A stretch of 64,000 bases of DNA from Sulfobacillus benefaciens (GTDB lineage Bacteria > Bacillota > Sulfobacillia > Sulfobacillales > Sulfobacillaceae): contig PXYT01000002.1 of the NCBI GenBank assembly GCA_003023725.1, positions 62,001 through 126,000 of the forward strand. Direction: 5' to 3'. Both the position numbers and the translations under genes were made by a program. The notes below the pieces were generated by a model. It had not been told where the DNA came from. It made no database searches and was given only the letters and a program-made list of their open reading frames with translations. This document shows positions 25,629 to 35,464 of the stretch, piece after piece. The stretch's first letter is position 1; every line of letters starts with the position of its first letter.

Positions 25629-26510
25629 TCAAGCCCGGGGATGCGAATTTTGGTAAACTTGCGCTATGTGCTCCTGAGATATCAATGTGTAAAGTTGCGT
25701 TGTCCGCAGCAAACTGTGCCCCAACAACTCCTGAATAACTCGCAGATCCGCGCCATTCATCAGCATATGCGTGGCAAAAGAGTGCCTGAGCCAATGAGGG
25801 CTCACGTTACGCTGCAAGGCCGCACGAACCAAAACGATTTTGACGATGCGTCTTACGCTTCTGGTGGTGAGCCTTGTACCACGGTAATTGACAAATAAGG
25901 CGTTAGTACGGCTGCGCACAAGGTTCGGCCGAAGATTGAGCATATAGTTGTCCAAGGCCTCTCGGGCCTTGCGCCCAAACGGCACGACGCGCTCTTTACC
26001 GCCCTTTCCCTGAACTCGCACAAAACAGGTTGTCATATCAACATCCCCGAGATTCAAGGAGACAGCCTCCTGGCTCCTCAGCCCTGCACCGTAAAGCATC
26101 TCCAGCAACGCCCAATTTCTCAATCCCAGGCGTCCCGAGGTCTGTTGAGCACTTTCCACCAAATCATGGGCTTCGTCCATCGTTAACGTGCGTGGTAGCA
26201 GAGGCCGAAATCTCGGCGCCAACAAACGACCAGCCGGATTATCGGAACGCCACCCCTGACGTTGTGCAAAACGATAAAATGAACGGACTACAGCGAGTTT
26301 TCTCGCCACTGTGCGCGGCGATAGACCCTGTCTCATCAGTGATGCCGACCACTCCCGGATCTCCTTGGAGGTGATGGCATCGAATGATCCCGCGAACGCC
26401 TGCAGCTGCTTCAAGTCCTGAGCGTAAGCCCGTGTCGTGTTAACCGACGCCTGTTCCACGTTAAGCAAAGTGTTGATGAAATACTCTGCCCATTCGTTAG
26501 CCGGCTTCAT
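25629..26510 (-). CDS. xerC: Tyrosine recombinase XerC/CodV type
   Basis: 293 aa from ATG 26510. The N-terminal SAM-like core-binding domain (about 1-90) precedes the catalytic domain with Arg145 (GAGLRSQE), Lys in GKGGKER, His239/Arg242 (HWLRH), His265 (LGHSLLRT) and nucleophile Tyr274. With a XerD partner it resolves chromosome dimers at dif. It overlaps the 3' end of trmFO by 14 nt. The hslUV neighbourhood matches the Bacillus codV-clpQY-codY operon. Confidence 0.94.
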   Translation of the reverse strand: MKPANEWAEYFINTLLNVEQASVNTTRAYAQDLKQLQAFAGSFDAITSKEIREWSASLMRQGLSPRTVARKLAVVRSFYRFAQRQGWRSDNPAGRLLAPRFRPLLPRTLTMDEAHDLVESAQQTSGRLGLRNWALLEMLYGAGLRSQEAVSLNLGDVDMTTCFVRVQGKGGKERVVPFGRKAREALDNYMLNLRPNLVRSRTNALFVNYRGTRLTTRSVRRIVKIVLVRAALQRNVSPHWLRHSFATHMLMNGADLRVIQELLGHSLLRTTQLYTLISQEHIAQVYQNSHPRA

Positions 26511-27843
26511 GACTGACCTCGCTAGGAAGCCGTCCAACATAGTTCTTTAGGGATTCCAAGGCACGGTTTCTCAGCCACTGTCGGCGCACTTTCTTATCGT
26601 GAATTCTATTTATATCCTCAGGCAAGCTCAAGAGCCCAAAATTGGCGTTCATGGGCTGAAAGTTCTTGGGATCCGTATGGGTAATGTAATGGGCCAATGC
26701 TCCCATCATGGTTTCGGCGGGAAATACCTCAATTCGTTGCCGGCGCAGCCTCTGCACAATATATTGCGCAACCATGATACCGGTCGCGGCGGATTCCACA
26801 TATCCCTCCACGCCCGTCATCTGGCCCGCAAACCATAAATCCTCCCGAACCATTGTATTGAGAGTTGGTCTCAGTACCGCAGGGGATTTCAAATAAGTAT
26901 TCCGGTGCATGACGCCATACCGCACAAATTCTGCCTCACGCAACGCCGGAATTAACCCGAATACCCGCTTTTGTTCTCCCCATCGTAAATTCGTCTGAAA
27001 TCCTACCAAGCTTAACAACGAACCCGCAGCATTGTCTTGTCGCAATTGAACTACAGCATAAGGTCTTCGTCCGTTTTCAAATGGGTTTTCCAAGCCGATG
27101 GGTTTCATCGGACCGAATAGCGGGGTTTTAAACCCACGTCTTCCCAGTTCCTCAATCGGCAGGCACCCTTCAAAAAATGTGGAGGACTCAAAATCGTGCC
27201 CCATATGCTGTTCCGCATGAATTAAAGCCTCATAAAATGCTTGATACTCTTCTCGGGTCAAAGGACAATTTAAATAATCTTGATTCCCTTCACGGGATCC
27301 CCAAAAAGCATGATTCATATCTACGGTTTCTCTCAATACGATTGGTGCCGCTGCGTCAAAAAATGATAGCATTTTGTCCCCAACCAGGTTCTGAATAGCC
27401 TCAGTCAACGATTCATGTGTTAACGGGCCCGTAGCTATCACAGCAGGACCCTGAGGAATTTCCGAAACCACCTCCACGTGAATGGCAATCAAGGGATGTT
27501 CAGCCAAAGATCTGGTGATTTCGTCGCTAAATATTTCTCGGTCCACGGCCAACGCCGATCCTGCGGGAACCCTGGCTAATTCGCCAGCCTTAAGAATGAG
27601 CGAATCAAAGAATCGCATTTCATCCTTCAGAAGAGTGGCCGGGGCCAAGCCTAAGGTTGAGCCCAAAGAGTTAGAACAAACCAGCTCACCGAATTTTCCG
27701 CTGATGTGAGCGGGCGTTGAAGTTTTGGGTCGCATTTCATACAAGTCGACTGAGAGACCCATTTGAGCCAGTTGCCACGCTGCTTCTGAACCGGCTAGTC
27801 CCCCTCCGACAACAGTGACATCACTGGGCTTGTTCTTCTTCAT
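26497..27843 (-). CDS. trmFO: Folate-dependent tRNA m5U54 methyltransferase TrmFO
   Basis: 448 aa flavoprotein. The N-terminal FAD-binding motif VVGGGLAGSEAAWQLA is at residues 10-25; EMRPKTSTPAH, CSNSLGS, FFDAAAPIV and NANFGLLSLPE are family signatures. It uses methylene-THF and FADH2 to make ribothymidine in the T-loop of tRNA. ATG 27843 is 8 nt after GGGAGGG. Overlaps the end of topA by 23 nt and the start of xerC. Confidence 0.95.
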   Translation of the reverse strand: MKKNKPSDVTVVGGGLAGSEAAWQLAQMGLSVDLYEMRPKTSTPAHISGKFGELVCSNSLGSTLGLAPATLLKDEMRFFDSLILKAGELARVPAGSALAVDREIFSDEITRSLAEHPLIAIHVEVVSEIPQGPAVIATGPLTHESLTEAIQNLVGDKMLSFFDAAAPIVLRETVDMNHAFWGSREGNQDYLNCPLTREEYQAFYEALIHAEQHMGHDFESSTFFEGCLPIEELGRRGFKTPLFGPMKPIGLENPFENGRRPYAVVQLRQDNAAGSLLSLVGFQTNLRWGEQKRVFGLIPALREAEFVRYGVMHRNTYLKSPAVLRPTLNTMVREDLWFAGQMTGVEGYVESAATGIMVAQYIVQRLRRQRIEVFPAETMMGALAHYITHTDPKNFQPMNANFGLLSLPEDINRIHDKKVRRQWLRNRALESLKNYVGRLPSEVSHEAG

Positions 27844-29932
27844 AACCGCATCCCTCCCGCAAGCACATCACGCTTTCATGATTACCGCGACGTTTAAAGG
27901 CCATAGAAGATCCACAACGCGGGCACTGCTTGTCACTCGGCCTGTTCCACGTCACAAAATCACAGTCGGGATAGCCCTGACAGCCATAAAATATCCGGCC
28001 TTTGCGACTCCGGCGCACAACGAGATCTTTTCCACATTTCGGACACAAAGCTCCTGTTTTTTCCACGTAAGGTTTGGTAAAATCACAATCTGGATACCCC
28101 GAACAAGCAAGAAACTTGCCAAAACGCCCATATTTGACGACCATAGGACGCCCGCACTTGTCACAAACTTCGTCAGTTGTCTCCTGGGGCAACTCGACCT
28201 TCTCGATAGCTTCGTCAGCCTGATGTAATTCCTCCGCAAACCGACCATAAAAACCAAAAAGAATGTCTTGCCACGGCAAATCATTAGCAGCCACTTGATC
28301 CAATTGTGTTTCAACATCCGCGGTAAATCGGGTATCCACGATTTCGGGGAAATATTGATTTAGAAGAGCTACGACCACCTGTCCTAATTCCGTGGGTACA
28401 AGTCTTTTTTGTTCACGATGCACATAGTCCCGCTGAATGAGGGTTTCCACAATAGGTGCATAAGTCGAAGGACGACCGATACCTAATTCCTCCAGTGTTT
28501 TGACGAGGCTTGCCTCGGTGAACCGTGGCGGTGGTTCCGTAAAATGTTCCACTGATTGTACATCCTGAGTCGCAACCGTTAAACCTGGCGAAACCTGAGG
28601 CAAAGGACGTGACTCACTTTCGTCGTTTCCGTGGGGGTCGGCATCATCAAAAGATTCCTTATATACGATGGTAAACCCCGGAAATTTGACCCGCGAACCC
28701 GTCGCCCGGAACAATGCATCTTGGCCTTCCACCTCAAGATCTATCGTTGTCGAATCGTAAATCAAGGGAGCCATTTGGCTCGCAACGAAGCGCTCCCATA
28801 TCAGACGGTATAGACGAAGCTGATCCCGGTTCAAACTCCCCTTCAAGCTCTCGGGCATCCTCGCGACACGAGTTGGTCGAATCGCTTCATGAGCGTCTTG
28901 CACCCCAGGTTTGGCCTTGGCCCGACGCTTAGGATCATCGCCGGGAAGATAGTCCTGGCCATACCGTTCGGCCACAAACTGCCGCGCATCGTCCCGCGCG
29001 CTCTCCGCAATACGAGTCGAATCTGTACGGATGTAGGTAATAAGGCCGACGGTCCCCTCAGAGGGCACTTCTAGCCCTTCGTAGAGTTGCTGAGCAAGGC
29101 TCATGGTGCGTTTCACAGAAAATCCCAATTTCCGCGAAGCCTCTTGCTGCAGGGTCGAGGTGGTAAACGGAGGAGCCGCGAACCGCCTTTTCTCCCGGAC
29201 TTTAACGTCACGAACCACGGCTGCCAGCCCCGGCCGCACCGCAGCCAAAATTTGCTCTGCCTCCTCTTTCGATACACGACCCTTTTGGCCGAGGGGAGCG
29301 ATATAATGCGAAACAAATTCCTGTTCTCCGGTTCGAACCGTCATGTCAACGGTAAAATACTGTTCAGGCACGAACCTCTGGAATTCGTCTTCCCGATCCA
29401 CCAATAATTTGAGAGCAGCACTCTGCACTCGCCCAGCGGACAATCCCGGCCTGACTTTTCTCCACAAAAGCGGAGATAATTGGTAGCCGACAACCCGGTC
29501 TAATACGCGCCGTGCCTGCTGCGCATTGACCAAAGCCATGTTAATCGGACGAGCCGACTTGATGGCTCGGCTCACGGCTTCTTTGGTGATTTCATGAAAC
29601 TCGATTCGTCTCACGTCCGACGGCGCAATATTCAGAGCCTCGGCGAGATGCCAGGAAATCGCTTCTCCTTCACGATCAGGGTCGGTCGCCAAATAAATAC
29701 GATCAGACTTCTTGGCAGCTTCCTTGAGCTCCTTGAGGAGAGGACCTTTTCCCCGAATCGTAATATAACGTGGCTCAAATCCGCGTGCCACATCTACGCC
29801 GAACTGACTTTTGGGCAGGTCGCGAACGTGACCCATGGACGCTTTCACCTGAAAGCGGGCCCCCAGAAACCGGCTAATTGTTTTCGCCTTGGCTGGCGAT
29901 TCGACAATAATCAGAGGTTTAGCTCTAGCCAT
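27821..29932 (-). CDS. topA: DNA topoisomerase I
   Basis: 703 aa type IA topoisomerase. A toprim domain opens the protein (LIIVESPAKAKTISRFLG; DPDREGEAISWHL), the catalytic Tyr lies in YIRTDSTRI (near residue 305), and the C-terminus carries three zinc fingers: CDKCG...CSGYPDCDF, CPKCG...CQGYPDCDF and CPRCG...CLREGCGYEE. It relaxes negative supercoils. Strong SD (GGGAGG) before ATG 29932 and an extended -10 promoter about 30 nt upstream. Confidence 0.96.
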   Translation of the reverse strand: MARAKPLIIVESPAKAKTISRFLGARFQVKASMGHVRDLPKSQFGVDVARGFEPRYITIRGKGPLLKELKEAAKKSDRIYLATDPDREGEAISWHLAEALNIAPSDVRRIEFHEITKEAVSRAIKSARPINMALVNAQQARRVLDRVVGYQLSPLLWRKVRPGLSAGRVQSAALKLLVDREDEFQRFVPEQYFTVDMTVRTGEQEFVSHYIAPLGQKGRVSKEEAEQILAAVRPGLAAVVRDVKVREKRRFAAPPFTTSTLQQEASRKLGFSVKRTMSLAQQLYEGLEVPSEGTVGLITYIRTDSTRIAESARDDARQFVAERYGQDYLPGDDPKRRAKAKPGVQDAHEAIRPTRVARMPESLKGSLNRDQLRLYRLIWERFVASQMAPLIYDSTTIDLEVEGQDALFRATGSRVKFPGFTIVYKESFDDADPHGNDESESRPLPQVSPGLTVATQDVQSVEHFTEPPPRFTEASLVKTLEELGIGRPSTYAPIVETLIQRDYVHREQKRLVPTELGQVVVALLNQYFPEIVDTRFTADVETQLDQVAANDLPWQDILFGFYGRFAEELHQADEAIEKVELPQETTDEVCDKCGRPMVVKYGRFGKFLACSGYPDCDFTKPYVEKTGALCPKCGKDLVVRRSRKGRIFYGCQGYPDCDFVTWNRPSDKQCPRCGSSMAFKRRGNHESVMCLREGCGYEEEQAQ

Positions 29933-29961
29933 GACAACCTCCCGCGTACAAACATTTTTCC

Positions 29962-29967
29962 ATTATA
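29962..29967 (-). promoter_or_regulatory. topA promoter (extended -10)
   Basis: Perfect TATAAT on the - strand preceded by TGA; -35 weak. The start would be about 25 nt before the topA ATG. Confidence 0.55.
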
Positions 29968-30087
29968 TCAAAATATGCCGCATCGCCATGATCTTTCGAC
30001 CGAGAGGTTTTTCCGCCTTCTGCCTTTCAGGGCATATCGAAACATATTAGCATGACTGTAGCAGGGAACTGCCCATGATGCAAATTA

Positions 30088-30747
30088 CTAAAATATTCCC
30101 ATGACATCATGGTTGGCCCGCGGCAAAATTTTTCCGAGAAATGTCCGGCGATGTGCCGCACAGGGACCATATTTGACAATCATTGCCCGATGATATGGTG
30201 TCGGATATCCTTTATGCCGCTCAAAGCCGTAAGCTGGATACTGGCGCGCAAGCACGGTCATATAACGGTCCCGAACTACTTTAGCAATAATCGACGCTGC
30301 TCCGATACTCGCCGATATCTGATCCCCATGAATAAGGGGATACTCGTCCCACGGACCGCCTATAGCCATAGCATCCGTTAATACAACGCGAGGAACCCCG
30401 TTGAGATAAGACAACGCTCGGATCATGGCCATTCGGCTTGCTTCCAGGATGTTAATTTTTTCAATCGTTCTGGGCCCGACTACGCCGACCCCAATTGCCC
30501 AGGCTTGACGACATATCTCTTCATAAAGATGTTCACGCGTCGAAACGCTTAGCCGTTTGGAATCGTCGACTCCCAGGATTTGCCGTTGAGGATTGAGTAC
30601 AACCGCAGCCGCAACAACGGGTCCTGCTAAAGGTCCCCGGCCCGCCTCATCCGTACCCGCCACGCTCCACCCTTTGTCCCAGAACTCCTTCTCCCAATGG
30701 GTTTTCTCAATCCAACATTGCAGTTGACTGATATGACTATTTGGCAT
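30088..30747 (-). CDS. rnhB: Ribonuclease HII
   Basis: 219 aa. AGTDEAGRGPLAGPVV (about residues 30-45) holds the DEAGRG metal-binding motif; DDSKRLS, GAASIIAKVVRDR and KGYPTPYHR are the other conserved blocks. It removes ribonucleotides from RNA-DNA hybrids. ATG 30747 directly abuts the stop of rbgA, with AGAGGA overlapping that gene's end, so the two are co-translated in one operon. Confidence 0.96.
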   Translation of the reverse strand: MPNSHISQLQCWIEKTHWEKEFWDKGWSVAGTDEAGRGPLAGPVVAAAVVLNPQRQILGVDDSKRLSVSTREHLYEEICRQAWAIGVGVVGPRTIEKINILEASRMAMIRALSYLNGVPRVVLTDAMAIGGPWDEYPLIHGDQISASIGAASIIAKVVRDRYMTVLARQYPAYGFERHKGYPTPYHRAMIVKYGPCAAHRRTFLGKILPRANHDVMGIF

Positions 30748-31512
30748 TCAACAATCCTCTGGTGATTCTATGCTCACCCGTCCAAATTTTCCATTTTGAA
30801 ACCCTGTGACAATGGCGTCGGCAGTACGCTGCTCGTCAACCACTCCCCCAGTCTTGAGAAATCCCCGTTTCCGTCCCCACTCTATCCAGTCGGAGGGAAG
30901 ACCGGCATTCACAAAGACCAAGGGCCAAATTTGTTCTACCAAGGTGGAGCGTTCGTCTGCAGGACAAGGCACAATGCCCAGAGCCTTCAAACGCCAATCC
31001 CCGGAATGCCGCGGAGTCACAACCCCCGGCAGGTCCAGCCATTCCCATCCGCCTGGCAACCTAATCCACTGAGGTCCGCGGGTCACGCCGGGTTTGGCTC
31101 CCGTGGCCACCCGGTTTGCACCCACCATCCGGTTGAGAAGAGTGGACTTCCCGACGTTCGGAACACCAACGACGGCTAAACGGTAAGGCGGCTTCAAAAG
31201 AACCCGAATTGCGTGTTCCAGTCGTTTCTTGGTATCGGTATTCGCCGCCGTCATTGCCAGAACTGCCGTTCCCTCTCGTTCGAAACATCTCAGCCACTGT
31301 TCCGTCGCATGGCGATCAGCCAGATCCGCTTTATTCAACACGACAATTCGACGAGTCCGTCCCACCCATTGTTGAAGAGGTTGATGGCGGGTGATGCGCG
31401 GAGCGCGTGCGTCAACCACCTCGATAAACGCTGACAAGTAGGCGGCTAGCTCGCGGATCGTGCGCTGCGTCGCCACCATGTGACCCGGATACCACGACTG
31501 CGTTTTACTCAT
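30748..31512 (-). CDS. rbgA: Ribosome biogenesis GTPase RbgA (YlqF)
   Basis: 254 aa circularly permuted GTPase. The motif order is G4 (NKADL near residue 58), then G1 (GVPNVGKSTLLNRM near 116-129), G2 (GVTRGPQ) and G3 (DLPGVVTPR). It opens SKTQSWYPGHMV, typical for the family, which assists late 50S assembly. GAGAGGAAA precedes ATG 31512. Its place between rnhB and lepB/rplS matches Bacillus ylqF. Confidence 0.94.
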   Translation of the reverse strand: MSKTQSWYPGHMVATQRTIRELAAYLSAFIEVVDARAPRITRHQPLQQWVGRTRRIVVLNKADLADRHATEQWLRCFEREGTAVLAMTAANTDTKKRLEHAIRVLLKPPYRLAVVGVPNVGKSTLLNRMVGANRVATGAKPGVTRGPQWIRLPGGWEWLDLPGVVTPRHSGDWRLKALGIVPCPADERSTLVEQIWPLVFVNAGLPSDWIEWGRKRGFLKTGGVVDEQRTADAIVTGFQNGKFGRVSIESPEDC

Positions 31513-31570
31513 TCAATTTCCTCTCAAATTCTGCCTCATCCATCCTCATCCCGAAAGATATCCGGCCTTC

Positions 31571-32086
31571 TTAGTTCAGTAGGTGAAAATCAGACAGCGG
31601 CCACCACACGACAAAAGCCTCGCCTTTTACATTCTTCATTGGCAACAAGCCAAAATAGCGGCTGTCGAAACTTTTAGGGCGGTTGTCACCTTCAACCCAC
31701 AAATATCCCGCAGGAACTTTAGTTGGCGGGATGTTCATGGAGCCACGATATTTTAAAAATGGCTCATGATATCTTTTGCCGTTGATATACACAACGTTAT
31801 GTCTCACGCTTATTGTGTCCCCGGGCACACCAATGACACGCTTTATCCAGTCTTGGCTCTTTATAACAGGCGAGCGAAACACGATGATTTGACCGGTTTT
31901 CGGCGATTCAAAGTCATAGATTAACTTGTTGACAAGGACTCTCTCCCCCGTATGCAGTGTTGGCAGCATCGAAATGCCCTCGACTTGGTACGACTCAAAT
32001 ACAAACATACGAATGAGAAACGCCAAGACCACGGCCAATACAATGGTCTCGATAAATTCCCAGTATCCCTTACGCCGTTTGGGCAT
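31571..32086 (-). CDS. lepB: Signal peptidase I
   Basis: 171 aa from ATG 32086, 7-8 nt after GAGGAGG. One N-terminal membrane anchor (residues 11-30), then catalytic Ser39 in GISMLPT and Lys82 in IKRVIGVPGD, with GDNRPKSFDSRYFG as conserved box E. It cleaves signal peptides at the outer face of the membrane. Lies 72 nt after rplS in the ribosomal/SRP cluster. Confidence 0.94.
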   Translation of the reverse strand: MPKRRKGYWEFIETIVLAVVLAFLIRMFVFESYQVEGISMLPTLHTGERVLVNKLIYDFESPKTGQIIVFRSPVIKSQDWIKRVIGVPGDTISVRHNVVYINGKRYHEPFLKYRGSMNIPPTKVPAGYLWVEGDNRPKSFDSRYFGLLPMKNVKGEAFVVWWPLSDFHLLN

Positions 32087-32158
32087 AATGGCAGCCTCCT
32101 CAAACACATAAACATAGCGAAGACACTACATTACAACGAGTGCCTTCGCTAGCTAAAA

Positions 32159-32500
32159 TCAATGCCGTTCCTTGATTCGGGCTGCCTTACCGCGGAGATT
32201 TCTTAAGTAATAAAGCTTCGCTCTCCGCACCTTTCCCCGTCTAAGAACATGGATTGCTTCAAGACGCGGCGAATGCAGAAGGAAAATCCGTTCGACACCC
32301 ACTCCGTAAGAAACTCGCCGTACTGTGAACGTTTTAGAGAGGCCGGTGCCTTTAATGCGAATGACTACGCCCTCAAAGTTCTGAACACGCTCCCGGTTCC
32401 CTTCACGGATTTTTACAGCCACGCGCACAGTATCGCCCGGGCGAAATGGCGGAATATCGTTTCGCATTTGATCTTCTTCTAATAGTCGAATAAAATCCAC
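32159..32500 (-). CDS. rplS: 50S ribosomal protein L19
   Basis: 113 aa, typical L19: [31 protein letters not shown], then [15 protein letters not shown] and [21 protein letters not shown] start at 32500, 7 nt after a GGGGGG SD. Last ribosomal gene of the ylxM-ffh-rpsP-rimM-trmD-rplS series, 63 nt after trmD. Confidence 0.97.
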   Translation of the reverse strand: MDFIRLLEEDQMRNDIPPFRPGDTVRVAVKIREGNRERVQNFEGVVIRIKGTGLSKTFTVRRVSYGVGVERIFLLHSPRLEAIHVLRRGKVRRAKLYYLRNLRGKAARIKERH

Positions 32501-32563
32501 AAAATTTCCCCCCTTTTCGGGCCAGTTGAAATTATAGCACCGTCATATACCCGTCGCAAATTG

Positions 32564-33250
32564 TCAATCATGGAGCAAGTCCGGCCGGCGATGTCGAGTC
32601 CGTTCCCGCGCTTGTTCTTGTTGCCATTTCCTGATTCTGGCGTGGTCACCGGATAACAGAACAGAAGGCACCTCGAGACCGCGGTAGACCCGGGGGCGGG
32701 TGTATTGGGGCCCCTCCAAACCTCCACCTCTTCCAAAGGATTCCTGAAAGGCCCCCTCCTCGGCCCCCAGGACTCCTGGCAGTACTCTTGTTACTGCATC
32801 AACAATGACCATGGCCGCCAGTTCTCCTCCTGTAAGAATCACGTCACCCACCGAAATTTCCATAGGACTCAGCAAAGACATCACACGCTCGTCCATACCC
32901 TCGTAATGACCGGCCACGATAATCAGATGGTCCGATTGGCTGAGTTGTTCGACCAGTCTCTGATCAAAAGACCTTCCTTGCGGAGACGTGACCACTATCT
33001 GTGCCGGCAACGAGTGATGAGCCTGTGCCCATTCCACCGCGGGAACGACGACATCCGGACGGAGTAACATTCCCAGGCCGCCCCCAAAGGGATAATCGTC
33101 CGTCATTTTATGCGGGCCCAGGCCAAAGTCCCTCAAGGGAATCAGACGAATATCAACCAATCCTCGAGAGCGGGCCCGCTTGATCATGCTGGCTGAAAAT
33201 GGTCCTGCAAACATTTCCGGAAACAGCGTAACGATCTGTATGACCATCAT
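32564..33250 (-). CDS. trmD: tRNA (guanine37-N1)-methyltransferase TrmD
   Basis: 228 aa SPOUT-class enzyme using SAM. The N-terminus [11 protein letters not shown], the knot-forming segment [12 protein letters not shown] and [12 protein letters not shown] (near residues 128-150), and [24 protein letters not shown] are diagnostic. It methylates G37 beside the anticodon and prevents frameshifting. The ATG overlaps the rimM stop by 4 nt. Confidence 0.97.
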   Translation of the reverse strand: MMVIQIVTLFPEMFAGPFSASMIKRARSRGLVDIRLIPLRDFGLGPHKMTDDYPFGGGLGMLLRPDVVVPAVEWAQAHHSLPAQIVVTSPQGRSFDQRLVEQLSQSDHLIIVAGHYEGMDERVMSLLSPMEISVGDVILTGGELAAMVIVDAVTRVLPGVLGAEEGAFQESFGRGGGLEGPQYTRPRVYRGLEVPSVLLSGDHARIRKWQQEQARERTRHRRPDLLHD

Positions 33251-33777
33251 GGTGAATCGTCCAGGCCTTCCGGCAGTTTTACAGTCATGATCCCCTCTTC
33301 AAGACTCACCCTTGTCACCACTGATTTGAGCGCCGGTATCAGTAATGGAGCTTTCTCCGGACGCACAACTTCAAACACATCTTGATTGGCACCCGTCCGA
33401 ATCATTTTGCTCACGGTGCCAATGATCTCTTTCGTGTCGTCATTCAGCACGTGCAACCCCTGCAGCTGAAACCAGTAGTACTCTTGAGGTCCCAACGGAG
33501 GAAGAGAATTTATAGGAACATAGACAATTTCTCCCCGCAGCGTTTCAGCCTCTTCTCTGGTGGTAATACCCTCGAGTTGCAGGATGACAACGGGAGGGTG
33601 AAATTTCGCCATGCGTATTGTCTGGGGTCCAGACAAGGAAGCCACCCAGATTGTTTTCCTTTTGAGAAGGCGATCGGGAAAATCGGTGGTTGGAAATACT
33701 CGAAAAGCCCCATTCAGTCCGTGAGGAGTCGTGATTTCGCCTACCGCCACAAATTCGGACCAGTCTGAATTACGCAT
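33247..33777 (-). CDS. rimM: Ribosome maturation factor RimM
   Basis: 176 aa. The N-terminal RimM domain ([27 protein letters not shown]) and C-terminal PRC barrel ([33 protein letters not shown]) are both present. It binds S19 during 30S assembly. Overlaps rpsP by 8 nt and trmD by 4 nt. No KH-domain (khpA/ylqC) gene lies between rpsP and rimM, as is common in other Bacillota. Confidence 0.95.
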   Translation of the reverse strand: MRNSDWSEFVAVGEITTPHGLNGAFRVFPTTDFPDRLLKRKTIWVASLSGPQTIRMAKFHPPVVILQLEGITTREEAETLRGEIVYVPINSLPPLGPQEYYWFQLQGLHVLNDDTKEIIGTVSKMIRTGANQDVFEVVRPEKAPLLIPALKSVVTRVSLEEGIMTVKLPEGLDDSP

Positions 33778-34060
33778 TTTGCTCCGATTTCTTGTTGAGT
33801 TGTTTAAGCTCGTGAACTTTCCTTAAAATTCCGGTCCGACGAAGCAATGATCTTGCTGTGTCCGTAGGCTGGGCTCCGTTTTGAATCCATCGCACGGCCT
33901 TTTCTTCGTCGATTTTTACCACGGCCGGGTTTTTCGTGGGATCATAATATCCAATTTCCTCCAAGAACTTCCCGTCCCGCGGAGACCTGGCGTCAGCCAC
34001 CACAACTCTGTAAAACGGGTGTTTCTTGGCTCCCATGCGCCGCAAGCGAATTTTTACCAT
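33770..34060 (-). CDS. rpsP: 30S ribosomal protein S16
   Basis: 96 aa: [45 protein letters not shown] is highly conserved S16. I chose ATG 34060, 11 nt after GGGGGG; a TTG two codons earlier is possible. The 3' end overlaps rimM by 8 nt. 42 nt downstream of ffh. Confidence 0.97.
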   Translation of the reverse strand: MVKIRLRRMGAKKHPFYRVVVADARSPRDGKFLEEIGYYDPTKNPAVVKIDEEKAVRWIQNGAQPTDTARSLLRRTGILRKVHELKQLNKKSEQNA

Positions 34061-34102
34061 TGACAAATTTCCCCCCTTTCACTCCCACAATAGCCTTCCC
34101 AT

Positions 34103-35464
34103 TTATTTGAGATCGGGAAAATCCTTCAAATCTTTAAAAGGCAATTTGGGAAACTTCTTCTTTCGCCCGCTACCCTTCATCTGTTTCATGAGCTTGCGCA
34201 TCTCATAGAATTGTTTAACCAGCCGGTTAATTTCTTGTACCGAGGTGCCGCTTCCTCTGGCTATTCGGCGTCGTCGGCTTCCATCAATGATTTCAGGTTT
34301 TCGGCGCTCGACCACCGTCATGGAGTTTATGATGGCTTCAACACGCTCAAGGCCCTTGTCATCCACCTGATCCTTGTACTTGTTGAGATTAAGGGGACCC
34401 ATCCCTCCCGGCAGAAGTTCCATCACCTTGGACAAAGGCCCTAATTTTTTGACTTGCCTCAACATGGCCTGAAAGTCTTCGAAATTGAAGTCTTTGGTAC
34501 CAATGCGTTTGGCATGCGTCTCGATCTCCTCTTTGTCCAGAGACTCTTCCGCTTTCTCAATAAGTGTCAACACATCGCCCATTCCCAGAATACGCGATGC
34601 CATACGATCCGGTTGGAAAGGTTCCAATGCCTCAACCTTTTCACCCGTGGCAATTAACTTTACGGGAAGGCCGGTTACAGCTCGAATCGACAGAGCGGCG
34701 CCCCCTCGGGCATCACCGTCCAACTTGGTCAGAATAACGCCCGTTACCGGAAGAAGATCCTTGAACGCAGCAGCCACTCGGACCGCATCCTGGCCCGTCA
34801 TGGCGTCCACAACCAGAAGGGTTTCGTGCGCTGCAACTTCTTGTTGCATTTGCACCAGTTCATCCATAAGAGCACGATCAATGTGCAGGCGCCCGGCCGT
34901 ATCCACCAGAAGCACATCTCTGGCCATCTGGCGACTACGCTGCCATCCTTCCCGCACCAGTTGCACAGGAGAGAGCCCTTCTTCATAAATGACAGGTACC
35001 TGGATTTGTGTCCCTAGAGCCTGGAGTTGATCTACCGCAGCGGGTCGGTAGATATCCGCCGCCACCATGAGAGGCTGCCGCCCTTGTTGCTTCAACATCC
35101 TGGCAAGCTTCGCTGCGGAAGTGGTTTTGCCAGAGCCCTGAAGACCAACCAGATAAATAACAGTGGGAGGGTTCGATGCCATCTTAATCCGTTCAACCTG
35201 TTGACCCATTAACTCAGTCAGGTGGTCCCGCACTATGCGAACCACGCCTTGAGCCGGGGTCAAGCTTTCCAGGATGTCTTGGCCAATGGCTTCTTCTTCG
35301 ACTCGGCGCAAGAAATCTCTGACGACCTTGAAGTTGACATCCGCCTCCAGCAGCGCCATTCGGACATCTCGAAGCCCTTCCCGCACGTCGTCTTCGGTTA
35401 ACCGCCCTTTGCTGCGCATCCGCTTAAAGGTGCTTTGCAACTTCTCAGTCAGATTATCAAACAT
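34103..35464 (-). CDS. ffh: Signal recognition particle protein Ffh
   Basis: 453 aa from MFDNLTEKLQ (35464); the longer frame to 35539 lies inside ylxM. N domain, then GTPase G domain with GLQGSGKTTSAAK (near residue 106), DTAGRLH and TKLDGDARGG, then a Met-rich M domain with the RGSG loop (RIARGSGTSVQEI) and a Lys-rich tail. With 4.5S RNA it targets nascent membrane proteins to FtsY, which is encoded nearby at 38629-39543. Overlaps ylxM by 8 nt. Confidence 0.96.
   Translation of the reverse strand: MFDNLTEKLQSTFKRMRSKGRLTEDDVREGLRDVRMALLEADVNFKVVRDFLRRVEEEAIGQDILESLTPAQGVVRIVRDHLTELMGQQVERIKMASNPPTVIYLVGLQGSGKTTSAAKLARMLKQQGRQPLMVAADIYRPAAVDQLQALGTQIQVPVIYEEGLSPVQLVREGWQRSRQMARDVLLVDTAGRLHIDRALMDELVQMQQEVAAHETLLVVDAMTGQDAVRVAAAFKDLLPVTGVILTKLDGDARGGAALSIRAVTGLPVKLIATGEKVEALEPFQPDRMASRILGMGDVLTLIEKAEESLDKEEIETHAKRIGTKDFNFEDFQAMLRQVKKLGPLSKVMELLPGGMGPLNLNKYKDQVDDKGLERVEAIINSMTVVERRKPEIIDGSRRRRIARGSGTSVQEINRLVKQFYEMRKLMKQMKGSGRKKKFPKLPFKDLKDFPDLK

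Noticed and set aside
32479-32736. An 85-aa - strand frame
   Set aside because: It lies within the trmD 3' end in another frame and runs through the SD of rplS.
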